Assembly: GCF_036245865.1 (NCBI RefSeq)
Contig: NZ_BTTW01000008.1
Location: 288,396-352,395 of the forward strand
From: Corallococcus caeni
GTDB lineage: Bacteria; Myxococcota; Myxococcia; Myxococcales; Myxococcaceae
DNA: 64,000 nucleotides
Direction: 5' to 3'
A program made the position numbers and the translations under genes. The stretch's first letter is position 1. Each line of letters begins with the position of its first letter. The notes under the pieces were generated by a model. The model worked only from the letters and a program-made list of their open reading frames with translations. It was not told where the DNA came from and ran no database searches. This document shows, in pieces, positions 43,879 to 52,598 of the stretch.

Positions 43879-45438
43879 CTACAGGCCCGCGACCTTCGCG
43901 GCGCTGGCCACGGTGAAGCCGAAGGTCACCGTCTGCCGGGAGCGCGGCGGCACGCTCAACTCGAAGCGCACGATGCCCTCGTCGCTCACTTTCGTGGGCG
44001 CGGGCTTCGTGGCGTCCTTGAGCATCGCCACCTCCACCGCCTCCACCTCCGACACCGGCATGCGCTCCTCCACCGCGAGCGCCGCGGGCTTCGCGCCCAT
44101 GTTGGAGACGAACAGCTTCACCTTCTGCGTGCGCGTGCGGCGGCCGGTGATGCGCGCGACCTCCTCGCCCATGTCCACCTGCCGCGACACGCGCAGCGAG
44201 TCCTCGCTGCCGAAGCCCAGCTTCACGCGCTCGTTGCGGCCCGCGAACTTGAGCTGCGCGCGGCCCACGTAGCCGTTGGCGCGCACCAGGTCGACCGGCC
44301 CCGCGAGCAGCACCGTCGGGCCCGTGTTGTCGAAGCGGGCCACCCGGTGCACCAGCGGCGACTGCTCCGGACAGGCCACCAGCTCCGACGTGGCGGGCGC
44401 GGTGAAGGAGAACAGCGCCACGCGGTGGGCCTCGCCATCCGACGGCACCGTGGCCTTGTGCGGCGCGGACAGCGTCACCGGCTCGCCGCCGTCGTCCATG
44501 CCGGGCAGCGCGTCCGCGGCCTTTGCCGTCCCCGACTCGCCCGTCTCCTGGACTGACTCCTCGCGGATGGAGACGTCCACCACCTGCTTCTCGCGCGACG
44601 TCTTGTCCCGCAGGGTCAGCCAGTCCTCCGTGAGCCGGGGCGGCGTGGCCCCCAGCGTGGGCCGCGCCGTGGAGAAGGCCAGCGTCACGTCCTTCCACGG
44701 CTCGCCGGTGTTCTGCCAGACGACGGCCTCGCACTCCAACGTCACCGTGGACGCCGCCTCCGCGAGCCCCAGCACCGCGCGGTAGGCCGGACGCCAGGCG
44801 GCGCACGGCACCAGGTAGCTGAGCGTCAGCGTCGCCTCGCCGCCGACCGAGTGGCTCACGTCCAGCTCCGCGCGCACGTCCACCGTGGGCTCCGGCGCCT
44901 CCGTGCGCGACAGCACGTCGCGGGTCTCCTGGATATGCTGCCGCTCCAGGCGCCCCAGGTCCCGGCGGGCCTGCCGCAGCTGATCGTCCGCCGCGGTCTG
45001 CTCCTTGCGGACCGTCGCGAGCTGGTCCTTCCATTGCGCCGGATCCGCCTCGCCGGCGCCGGTGCGCTCGGAGATGGCGCGCAGGACGTCCTGGCGCGCG
45101 GTCTCCAGCAGCTCGTGCTTGGCTTCCAGGCGCCGCACCTCCGCCTGGGCGCGGGCCAGCACCTGCTCGCGCTCGAAGGCGCGCCGGGCCAGCTCCGAGT
45201 GGTGCTCACGCAGCGCTTCCGGCAGCACCGCGCGCATCGTGCGGCGCAGGCTGGCCTGGGTCACCGTGCCGCCGGTGAGCTTCGCCTGGAGCGAGCGGTC
45301 CACCGCCACCGCCGGCAGCCCGTCCACCACGAGGCGGCAGGGGCCCGGGGGCAGCGTCACCGCGCCGCTGCGTTCGATGAGGGCCCGGTCCTCCAGGACC
45401 GTCACCTTGACCAGGGGCAACAGAATGGAAGTGCGCAT
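43879..45438 (-). CDS. DUF4139 (mucoidy-inhibitor MuiA-like) protein, second of a tandem pair
   Basis: 519 aa from ATG 45438. The N-terminal beta domain (VKVTVLEDRALIERSGAV) is followed by a long coiled coil (about 75-180, AFEREQVLARAQAEVRRLE ...) and the C-terminal DUF4139 beta-sandwich (LSYLVPCAAWRPAYRAVLG ... GSEDSLRVSR ... FVSNMGAKPAALAVEERMP). No signal peptide. Its start overlaps the stop of the upstream paralogue (TGATG), so the two are translationally coupled and may form a hetero-oligomer. Confidence 0.85.
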   Translation of the reverse strand: MRTSILLPLVKVTVLEDRALIERSGAVTLPPGPCRLVVDGLPAVAVDRSLQAKLTGGTVTQASLRRTMRAVLPEALREHHSELARRAFEREQVLARAQAEVRRLEAKHELLETARQDVLRAISERTGAGEADPAQWKDQLATVRKEQTAADDQLRQARRDLGRLERQHIQETRDVLSRTEAPEPTVDVRAELDVSHSVGGEATLTLSYLVPCAAWRPAYRAVLGLAEAASTVTLECEAVVWQNTGEPWKDVTLAFSTARPTLGATPPRLTEDWLTLRDKTSREKQVVDVSIREESVQETGESGTAKAADALPGMDDGGEPVTLSAPHKATVPSDGEAHRVALFSFTAPATSELVACPEQSPLVHRVARFDNTGPTVLLAGPVDLVRANGYVGRAQLKFAGRNERVKLGFGSEDSLRVSRQVDMGEEVARITGRRTRTQKVKLFVSNMGAKPAALAVEERMPVSEVEAVEVAMLKDATKPAPTKVSDEGIVRFELSVPPRSRQTVTFGFTVASAAKVAGL

Positions 45439-47702
45439 CACGTCCTCCGGTTCCCGCCGTTCAGCATCTTGCTGGCGGGCAGCTTCACGACCCACGTCGC
45501 CTTCATCGAACGCTTCTCTCCAGCGGGGACGCTCACGCGCCACACCCGCTCGCCCTCCACCGCGTCTTCACCCGGCAGGGGCGTGGCCTTATGCCAGGGC
45601 GGCACCACCTCCGCCTCCTCCACCTTGAGGTCCTTCTGGGCCTCGGGGACCGCGCCAATGCGCTCGGAGATGGCGATGCTCGCGGGGCGCGACAGGTGGT
45701 TGGCCACCTCCACGGAGACGTGGTGCGTGAGCACGGTGCTGTTGCCGAACATGCCGCCCGTGGCCTCCTCGAAGCGGGTGTTGCGCGCCACCTGGAGCGC
45801 CTCCTCCACGCCCAGGCCCAGCCGCTGCGTCTCACCTGGCCCCAGCGTGGGCAGTGGGGACGTCATCAGGAACTCGTCCCCGAGCGTCACGTCCACCGGC
45901 CCTGCGAGCAGCGGATGCGGCGAGGCGTTGTCCAGGCGCACCGTGCGGAAGACGCGCGGCTCCACCGAGGGCACGCACACGTACTCGGCCTTGAACTCCA
46001 GAGGCACCGTCAGCATGGGCACGGTGTGCCAGGCGCCATCGGACGGCACGTCCGCGACGGCCTCCGCGTCGAAGCGCGCATCGAAGTGCCGGGCGGAGTC
46101 GCGCGGCGGCACGGACCAGGTGGGGGGCGTCACGCTGTTCACGGACTCGGCGAAGACGAAGGCCTGTGCCTCCAGGCGCACGACCTCCACCTGCACGTTG
46201 ACGGAGGTGAAGGACAGCATCGCCTGCGACATGAGCGCGGGCCGGGGACGCAGCCGGCCCCGCTGCGCCGGGGAGGCTGCGGAGGCCGCGGAGGCCAGCG
46301 TCAGCGAGTCGTAGTCGAACAGGTTGTCCGCCGGCTCCAGGCCGGCCGCACGGCGAAGCTCGTCGCCGCCGCCCTCTTCGTCCGCCGACAACAGGTCCTC
46401 CATCGGGGCGTCTTCGAGGCTCTCCTCCATGACCGCTCGCTTCTTGTTGCGCATGCGGTCCATGCCTCCGCCGCCTCGGGCCGACGCCGGTGCGGACACG
46501 CTCGGCGGCGCGGCGGCGACCGCTCCGGTGACGCTGCGGCGGGGGGAGGGACGGGAACCGCCGAGGAAGGCTCCCGAGGACTTTGGTGCCGCCATGGGGG
46601 GAGGCGGCGGAGCAGGTCGGGACACGCTGGGGGCGCCTCCTGGCGCGCCTCCGAACGTTGCCATTTCCTTGTAGGACTCCTGCTCCTCGTAGCCGTCGTC
46701 ATCGGTTTCCGGAACGGGCTCCTCGTACATCGGGGCCACGGGCGCTTGGGGCTTTTGAAGCACCGGCGGCGGGGGAGCCACGTGCAGGGCGTCGTAGCCC
46801 GCGAACAGCTCCTCCAGGCCCGGCGCGGGTTCGCGCCACCCCGAGCGCGCGGGCGGCGGCTGGCTGCGGCCGATGCGCAGCGACTTCAGCTCCGGCACCT
46901 CCGCGCGCCGCTCCAGGCTCGCGGTGGAGACGGCCAGCCGCACGCCCGTCCAGTCCTCGCCGGTCCGCTGGATGACGGCGGCGCGCATGCGCAGCGTGCC
47001 TTCCTCCAGCGTGCGCGGCAGGCGCAGGTCATAGGTGGGCACCCAGCGCGCGCCGGCCACCGCGTACTCCAGCACCAGTCGTGCATCGCCCTGCGCCGCG
47101 ATGGGGCCGGACAGCGTCAGCAGCGCCGCGCGGAACAGCCGGGCCCGGTCCACGCTGCGCGCGGAGGACAGCTCCTGCACGCGGCGGCGGCGCAGCTCCA
47201 GCTCGTTCGTGGCGTCGCGGTGCTGACGCTCCAGGTCCAGCTCCTGGGACTGGAGCTCCGCCAGCTCCGCGTCCACGAACCCCGTGAGCGACAGCATCGC
47301 GGTCAGCGGTGCCTCGCGCGGTGGATGGCCCTTGCGCTGGGCCGGCCAGGTGGGCGTCAGGCCGCGGAGCGCCGCGATTTCCGAGCGCACCCGCTCCAGC
47401 CGGCTGTGCACGGCCGACAGCGCGGCCTCCGCTGCTTCGAGCGCGTCCTGCTCCGCGGGCAGCTCCGACTCCGGCGGCAGCCGCACGTCGAACGTGGGCT
47501 TGAGGTCGCGGACGAGGAGGCCCGACGGCCCCTCCACCACCCGGGCGCGCAGGGAGCCCGTGCGCAACGCCAGGGGCAGGCCGTCGACGCGGACCTGGCC
47601 GGGCAGGTGCCCGTTCTCGGGTGAGAGCACGAAGGCGCGCGTGCACAGCGCGCCCTCGGCGTGAACGGTGACGGATTCCAGGACGGACGGTACAACGCGC
47701 AT
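45438..47702 (-). CDS. DUF4139 (MuiA-like) protein, longer paralogue
   Basis: 754 aa from ATG 47702. Same plan as its downstream partner: N-terminal beta domain (VPSVLESVTVHAEGALCTR), coiled coil (about 90-210), DUF4139 sandwich, but with a roughly 230-residue Pro/Gly/Ser-rich low-complexity insertion (PPPARSG ... APPPPPMAAPKSSG ... RRSVTGAVAAAPPS) and an acidic segment (EESLEDAPMEDLLSADEEGG). Family function is unknown beyond a mucoidy phenotype in enterics. An in-frame extension upstream is Arg-rich non-coding-like sequence and was excluded. Confidence 0.85.
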   Translation of the reverse strand: MRVVPSVLESVTVHAEGALCTRAFVLSPENGHLPGQVRVDGLPLALRTGSLRARVVEGPSGLLVRDLKPTFDVRLPPESELPAEQDALEAAEAALSAVHSRLERVRSEIAALRGLTPTWPAQRKGHPPREAPLTAMLSLTGFVDAELAELQSQELDLERQHRDATNELELRRRRVQELSSARSVDRARLFRAALLTLSGPIAAQGDARLVLEYAVAGARWVPTYDLRLPRTLEEGTLRMRAAVIQRTGEDWTGVRLAVSTASLERRAEVPELKSLRIGRSQPPPARSGWREPAPGLEELFAGYDALHVAPPPPVLQKPQAPVAPMYEEPVPETDDDGYEEQESYKEMATFGGAPGGAPSVSRPAPPPPPMAAPKSSGAFLGGSRPSPRRSVTGAVAAAPPSVSAPASARGGGGMDRMRNKKRAVMEESLEDAPMEDLLSADEEGGGDELRRAAGLEPADNLFDYDSLTLASAASAASPAQRGRLRPRPALMSQAMLSFTSVNVQVEVVRLEAQAFVFAESVNSVTPPTWSVPPRDSARHFDARFDAEAVADVPSDGAWHTVPMLTVPLEFKAEYVCVPSVEPRVFRTVRLDNASPHPLLAGPVDVTLGDEFLMTSPLPTLGPGETQRLGLGVEEALQVARNTRFEEATGGMFGNSTVLTHHVSVEVANHLSRPASIAISERIGAVPEAQKDLKVEEAEVVPPWHKATPLPGEDAVEGERVWRVSVPAGEKRSMKATWVVKLPASKMLNGGNRRT

Positions 47703-47786
47703 GGGCCCCCTCTTCCGCAGAGAGGGCCGCACGCTACCCCGAGGCCCCCGCCCATTGCGACGGCGAGCAGGGGGCGGAAGGCACTT

Positions 47787-47814
47787 CACGGCGCGGATCA
47801 CGCACCGCGCCGTG
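47787..47814 (-). terminator. Hairpin terminator of the cell-wall lipoprotein gene
   Basis: CACGGCGCGG (47787-47796) pairs with CCGCGCCGTG (47805-47814) around an 8-nt loop, starting 14 bp beyond the stop at 47829 on the minus strand and ahead of the DUF4139 operon start. Confidence 0.65.
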
Positions 47815-47828
47815 GGCACTGGCAGCGG

Positions 47829-48752
47829 TCAGAACGCGCGGTTCACGGCGTACGCGCAGATCTGGTGCTCGGCCTTGGAGGTGTTCGCGCCGGGGACGCC
47901 GTCGATGGGGCCCGTGTAGCCGAACTCGCGGCCCACGGTCTGCACGCGGGTCCAGTAGATGGAGCCGGGGATGCCATCGTCCTCGGCGGAGGTGCGCGGG
48001 CTGCCGCGCCGGTTCAGCTCGCGCGCGGTGATGCGCACGCGGAGCTTCTCCGTGTTCGGTCCCGTCACACCGTCGATGGGGCCCGTGTAGCCGTAGTCGC
48101 GCTGGCCCACGGTCTGGATGCGTTTGTAATAGATTTCACCCGGGATGCCGTCGAACTCGGTGGTCGTCTGCGGCAGGCTGCTGGAGCCGCCGCCCGGCGC
48201 CTGTCCTCCGCCCGCGATCTTCCCGCCCGCGTAGTCCATGGACCAGCCCAGATAGCGCGCCCCCGTCTTCGCCGAGTAGCCGGAGACGCTGTTGACGCCA
48301 ATCGCATCCCCCCAGGACTGGGAGAGGTTGTACGTGGCCATGAACACCGTGCCCCCACCGCCGTTCAGGTCCGCGCCCACGTGGCCCGCCGATCCGATGT
48401 CCCACCAGTGGAAGGCCCCCGTCAGCGCCTTGGACGCGTCCAGGGAGACGATGCGCGACGCACGGTACGCCTCGATGGCCGTGGGCCGTACGGCGGAGTC
48501 CGGGAGCTGCCCGAAGCGCACCATCAGCGACCCGCACCACTGGTTCCACGAACCGCCGTCACGCTTGGGATTGGCGGCGGCGAACGCGCGCGCCCGGTCG
48601 TAGATGGGGGAGTTCGCCTCACCCTCCACCGCGCCAATGGCAGACACGTCCGGCCCGGGTGACTGCACCTCCGCGCCGCCGCACGCGGCCAGCATCAGGC
48701 CTGCGGACACCAGCAGGGCAGGGGACCACGTCATCCAGTTCAAGCGCATCAT
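47829..48752 (-). CDS. Lipoprotein with putative Cys/His peptidase-like domain and two tandem repeats
   Basis: 307 aa. Signal peptide ends in lipobox MLAAC. Residues about 45-180 have WNQWCGSLMVRFG and WWDIGSAGHVGADL, a Cys then His arrangement like NlpC/P60- or CHAP-type wall hydrolases. Two C-terminal repeats of about 45 residues share the core DGIPGxIYxxRxQTVG followed by YGYTGPIDGV (or FGYTGPIDGV) and resemble substrate-binding modules of phage and actinobacterial wall lysins. Possibly a peptidoglycan hydrolase anchored in a membrane; not proven. Confidence 0.68.
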   Translation of the reverse strand: MMRLNWMTWSPALLVSAGLMLAACGGAEVQSPGPDVSAIGAVEGEANSPIYDRARAFAAANPKRDGGSWNQWCGSLMVRFGQLPDSAVRPTAIEAYRASRIVSLDASKALTGAFHWWDIGSAGHVGADLNGGGGTVFMATYNLSQSWGDAIGVNSVSGYSAKTGARYLGWSMDYAGGKIAGGGQAPGGGSSSLPQTTTEFDGIPGEIYYKRIQTVGQRDYGYTGPIDGVTGPNTEKLRVRITARELNRRGSPRTSAEDDGIPGSIYWTRVQTVGREFGYTGPIDGVPGANTSKAEHQICAYAVNRAF

Positions 48753-48871
48753 CTGTCACCTGGGAGGGGATTCAGCGAGGGATGGAAAATTACGATCAAA
48801 TCAAGTCAGGCATTATTTGCAGGCTTGAGTCTGTTCCGTTGTCGCGCGTGACCATGCAAAGGTTGCCGTCC

Positions 48872-49864
48872 ATGCGAACGTCCTGGCTGCGTCTGTCGTG
48901 GGTGCTGTTGCTCTCTGCCTGTGCCACCACTCCGTCCCCGCCGCCGGGCGGCACGGCGGATCCGCTGCATCAGGTGCGGCGGGTGAAGGTGGCGCCGGAG
49001 GTCGAGCTGGAGGTGCTCGACTACGGCGGCAAGGGGCCGGCGCTGGTGTTCCTGCCGGGCCTGGGGAGCACTGGCCATGTCTTCGACGTGCTGGCGCCGG
49101 AGTTCATCGCCACGCACCACGTCTACGCCTTCACGCGGCGAGGCTTTGGCGCGTCCAGCTGGCCCGCCACAGGCTACGACAGCGCGACGCTGGGGCACGA
49201 CGTGCTGGCCGCGCTGGACGGACTGGGATTGAGGAAGGCGACGCTTGCCGGCCATTCGCTCGCGGGGGATGAGCTGAACTGGATGGGCCTGAACCATCCG
49301 GAGCGGGTGGAGGCGCTCATCTTCCTGGACGCCACGGACAACAAGGGGGAGATCGCCGAGTTCCTGAAGCCCGGTCCGCTGCCGCCGCTGCCGTTCACGG
49401 TGCTCGACGGGCAGCCGTCACGCGAGGCCGTGACGGCGCTGCTGGCGCGCGACCTGGGCGGCCCGTTCCCTCCGCATGAGATTGAGCAGGCGTATGAGTT
49501 CGACGCCGCCACGGGCGCGTACCTGCGCTATCGCCGGCTTCCCGAGTCGACGGAGCAGTGCATCCGGGGCTCGGCCTTGCCGGACTACGCGAAGTTACGG
49601 GGCCCCGTGCTGTCCATCTCCGACGAGCAGGCCTTCGCGGGGTGGGTGGAGTTCCTGTCCCAGGCGGAGAACCTCCCGGCCGACCTGCGCGAGCGCGCCC
49701 GGGTCTTCCTGCCGCAATTGCGTCAGCACGAGGCCGCCCAGGACGCGCTGCTCAAGAGCCTGCCGAACTGGAAGGTCGTGACGCTCCCAGGGGCGGGGCA
49801 CTACCTCTGGCTCACGCGGCAGGCGGAGGTCGTCGCCGCGATGCGCGCGTTCCTCGCGCGCTAG
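48872..49864 (+). CDS. Lipoprotein alpha/beta hydrolase
   Basis: 330 aa. The start at 48872 gives a short lipoprotein signal (MRTSWLRLSWVLLLSAC); ATG 48854 in frame is an alternative. Hydrolase motifs are LVFLPGLGSTGHVF (oxyanion), AFTRRGFGAS, nucleophile GHSLAG, and catalytic His in LPGAGHYLWL; the acid is probably Asp in DATDNKGE or in ISDEQ. It resembles epoxide-hydrolase-like secreted esterases. The divergent promoter region shared with the preceding lipoprotein is AT-rich (aaaattacgatcaaatcaag). Confidence 0.82.
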   Translation: MRTSWLRLSWVLLLSACATTPSPPPGGTADPLHQVRRVKVAPEVELEVLDYGGKGPALVFLPGLGSTGHVFDVLAPEFIATHHVYAFTRRGFGASSWPATGYDSATLGHDVLAALDGLGLRKATLAGHSLAGDELNWMGLNHPERVEALIFLDATDNKGEIAEFLKPGPLPPLPFTVLDGQPSREAVTALLARDLGGPFPPHEIEQAYEFDAATGAYLRYRRLPESTEQCIRGSALPDYAKLRGPVLSISDEQAFAGWVEFLSQAENLPADLRERARVFLPQLRQHEAAQDALLKSLPNWKVVTLPGAGHYLWLTRQAEVVAAMRAFLAR

Positions 49865-49890
49865 GCGCTCGGACAAAGGGAGTCGTACGC

Positions 49891-50259
49891 ATGATCACGG
49901 ACAGTACCTATCTCGCGGTCTTCCTCAGCAACAAGACGAGTCCGCGCTGGCGGGCCTGGTATGCGATGTCCGACGACGAACGGCGCGCGAAGGACAAGGA
50001 AGGCCTCGCCGCCCTGGCCGCCTGGGACGAGAAGCACCGGGACGTCATCGTCTACCAGGGCGGCCCGCTCGGCAAAACCAAGCGGACGTCGCCGGATGGC
50101 ATCGCGGATGTCGTGAACGAGTTGACCGTCTTCGTCGTCGTGCGCGCGCCGTCGCATGAAGCCGCGGCGAAGTTGTTCGAAAATCATCCACACTTCACGA
50201 TCTTCCCGTGCGACGCGGTGGACGTGATGCCATTGCTTTCGGGGCCGCCCGAGACGTAA
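49891..50259 (+). CDS. YCII-related small protein
   Basis: 122 aa. Pattern: MITDSTYLAVFLSNKTSPRW, alternating strands with GGPLGKTKRTSPDG and VVRAPSHEAAAKLFENHPHFTIFP, matching the dimeric ferredoxin-like YCII/DGPF fold. In some of these proteins a His-Asp pair is catalytic; here His in NHPHF is present. It follows the lipoprotein hydrolase by 26 bp, probably co-transcribed. No clear function. Confidence 0.75.
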   Translation: MITDSTYLAVFLSNKTSPRWRAWYAMSDDERRAKDKEGLAALAAWDEKHRDVIVYQGGPLGKTKRTSPDGIADVVNELTVFVVVRAPSHEAAAKLFENHPHFTIFPCDAVDVMPLLSGPPET

Positions 50260-50542
50260 GCGCGCGCCGTCGCCCGGTCGGAGGGGCGGCGTTGAACGCC
50301 GCCAGTTGCGCGAGGGGCTTGCGCACTGCCTGTCCGATGATCCCCGCGACGAGGGCCCAAAGGTAGGCAAGCGGGAGCAACACGAACCCAAAGAGCCCGC
50401 TCATGTCGCTGGCCCAGCCGGGCATCGCCGTCGGGAGCCCCCACCGCCAGCATCCTTCCGGAGCCGCGCATCGCCGGACCATCATCCAACCCCGAGGCGT
50501 CCGCGCGCCAGCGGCCATCCCTTCCAAGAGAGGTCACCTGCC

Positions 50543-51748
50543 ATGAGTTGGAGAGTCCTGATCATCCCCGCCGTGCTGGTCCTGAGCGCCTGCTCGGAAT
50601 CCGATCCCGACCCCGTGCCCAGGCGTCCGCTGAAGGCGGTCCTGTTCCCATACATCCCCGACTCCGCGGGGGACACCTTCGCCAGCTTGGAGCAGCGGCT
50701 GGAGGCTGACTTCGAGAAGGCCCATCCGGACATCGACCTGGATGTCGTGTTCGACGCCAACCTGGATGTCTATGACCTGGATGAGGGGGGAACACTGAAC
50801 CAACTCCTGGGGGCCGATGCCGGGGCCGCCCAGGTGGTGGAGGTGGACACGCTGCTGCTCGGGTCGCTCGCGGCGAAGGGATGGATCCAGCCGGTCGCAC
50901 TCGAGGCGGGCGTCGTGCATCCCGCGGCCGAGGAGGCTGTCCGCATCGCTGGTGAGAATTACGGCGTTCCCACCTATCTGTGCACCAACGTCGTCTACTC
51001 GCGGACCTCGAACATCCGGTCCGCCACCGACAGCGCTTCGCTCGTGCGCATCCTCCGCGAGGCGGCTCCCGGCAAGCGCCCGCTGGCGACAAACTTCGAT
51101 GGGAGCTGGACGCTGCCTTCCTCATACATCGATGCCTGGGCGGACACGCATCCGGGGGATGCGCTCGCGAGGGCCATCTCCCTGCCGCTCGACTCACAGA
51201 CGGTGGGGGCGTTCGCGGAGGTCGTCGACAGTTGCTCGCTCGAAGCGGGCGTCAATCCGTGCCTGGATGGCACCTACGCAGACAACTCGGTGGCGGAAGA
51301 GGCCTTCGCCGCGGAGCAGGCCAATGGCTTCATGGGCTACACGGAGCGCCTGTTCTACATCCTCAAGGCCAATCCCTCCATGCCGCTCCCGGAGGTCATC
51401 TCGGTTCCGCTGGGCACGGGCTCGGCGCCAGCGGTCTTCGTGGATGCGCTGGTGCTCAACGCGAGCTGCACCGGAACGTGCGCGGAGGACGCCCGGGCCT
51501 TCACGTCGTTCATGCAGGCCCCGGAGACGCGCAACCTCATCGCCTTCAGTGAAGACGGCCCCGAGGGCACCCGGCCTCGCTACCTGCTCCAGGCCAACCG
51601 CGCCTTCTATCAGCGGGAGCCCGCGCGCTCCGACCCCATGTATCAGCAGTACGAAGCCATCCTGAGTGGAGCGCGGCCCTATCCCAACCAGCACTTCCCC
51701 GAGAACCGGAAGGCGCTCCAGGCGGCCCTGCTAGAAGACCTTCAGTGA
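50543..51748 (+). CDS. Thiamine pyridinylase (thiaminase I) lipoprotein
   Basis: 401 aa. The signal peptide ends in lipobox VLSAC (LIIPAVLVLSACSES), so it is a lipoprotein. The fold is that of a periplasmic binding protein with the thiaminase I features: KAVLFPYIPDSAGDTF near the start, AQVVEVDTLLLGSL, the catalytic Cys in GVPTYLCTNVVYSR (Cys147), the general base in FMGYTERLF (Glu268) and Asp in AVFVDALVLN (Asp301). Spacings C-E (121) and E-D (33) are close to those of Paenibacillus thiaminase I (128 and 31). Reaction: replaces the thiazole of thiamine with a nucleophile, destroying vitamin B1. Family usual length is about 400 aa. A plain solute-binding protein is the alternative. Confidence 0.78.
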   Translation: MSWRVLIIPAVLVLSACSESDPDPVPRRPLKAVLFPYIPDSAGDTFASLEQRLEADFEKAHPDIDLDVVFDANLDVYDLDEGGTLNQLLGADAGAAQVVEVDTLLLGSLAAKGWIQPVALEAGVVHPAAEEAVRIAGENYGVPTYLCTNVVYSRTSNIRSATDSASLVRILREAAPGKRPLATNFDGSWTLPSSYIDAWADTHPGDALARAISLPLDSQTVGAFAEVVDSCSLEAGVNPCLDGTYADNSVAEEAFAAEQANGFMGYTERLFYILKANPSMPLPEVISVPLGTGSAPAVFVDALVLNASCTGTCAEDARAFTSFMQAPETRNLIAFSEDGPEGTRPRYLLQANRAFYQREPARSDPMYQQYEAILSGARPYPNQHFPENRKALQAALLEDLQ

Positions 51749-52566
51749 TCACAGACATGCATCGGGCGTAGCAGCGCTTCGAGGGACCCCGCCAAAGGCA
51801 CTCGTGCGGGGGCTCCCGCCAGCGAGCGATAGAGCGGAGGCAGCGGCTTCTGGGGGATCAACCGGGGACGCACCGTCCGCAGCCGTTCCAGCAGGAGGGG
51901 CCAGCCGGGCGTCTCACGTTCCTCGTCCGCCCGGCGCGCCAGTTCCCGCAGGGCTTCGAGGTCCGATGTGGACAGCGGTGCCCGCCGGCAGAAGTCGTCC
52001 AGGCCGCGTGCCATCTCCAGCACCGCCGCGCCCCTGGGCTGCGGCCCGTCTCCGAACAACCCCCGTGCGACGCCGAGCGCTGCTTCCACCGGGACAGGCA
52101 CCGGGGCATGGAGCCGGGAGAGCTCGGCCGCGAGCCGCTCGCACGCGGCGCCCAGCGCCCGCTCCAGCTCCACACGGGTCACGAGCTTCGGGGCCTGCTG
52201 GAGACACGCGTCCGCCCGGGACAGCACGCGGACGGCCTCGTGCGTAAGGCTGAACTTCAACCCTTGCACCTCCGCGAGCACCGCGCGGAGGGGAGGCAGC
52301 GTGGCGACGAGCAGCTTCGCCTCCACGCCCGTCACGCACGCCGCCGCATCCTCCACGGTCACGGGCGTGTCCTCGCCCATCACCGGCCCCAGGACCCGGA
52401 TCAGCTCATCCCGGAAGCGGAGGTCGACGTCCGTGTCCTCCGCGACGGCTGCTTCGAGCAGCGGGGCGAGGCCGCGCAGCGCCCCCGGGCCCGAGCCCCG
52501 GGGCATGGCCCGGAGCGCTTGCAAGAGGGCCGTCCTTGCCGCCTCGACTGTCGGATCTCCTGACAT
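51742..52566 (-). CDS. Hypothetical helical protein in operon with the SPFH gene
   Basis: 274 aa, Leu/Ala/Arg-rich and largely alpha-helical, without signal peptide, membrane helix or known motif. It overlaps the thiaminase gene's 3' end by 7 bp convergently. It starts 32 bp after the stop of the SPFH gene and is therefore probably controlled by the same sigma-54 promoter. Function unknown; a role with the SPFH protein is inferred from the operon. Confidence 0.7.
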   Translation of the reverse strand: MSGDPTVEAARTALLQALRAMPRGSGPGALRGLAPLLEAAVAEDTDVDLRFRDELIRVLGPVMGEDTPVTVEDAAACVTGVEAKLLVATLPPLRAVLAEVQGLKFSLTHEAVRVLSRADACLQQAPKLVTRVELERALGAACERLAAELSRLHAPVPVPVEAALGVARGLFGDGPQPRGAAVLEMARGLDDFCRRAPLSTSDLEALRELARRADEERETPGWPLLLERLRTVRPRLIPQKPLPPLYRSLAGAPARVPLAGSLEALLRPMHVCDH

Positions 52567-52598
52567 CGACTCCGCCCCCGCTGAGGGATGACCGGTGC

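Noticed and set aside
50195-50404. Small minus-strand frame with one hydrophobic segment (MSGLFGFVLLPLAYLW)
   Set aside because: It overlaps the end of the YCII-like gene, has no ribosome-binding site and a basic tail; not enough to call a gene.
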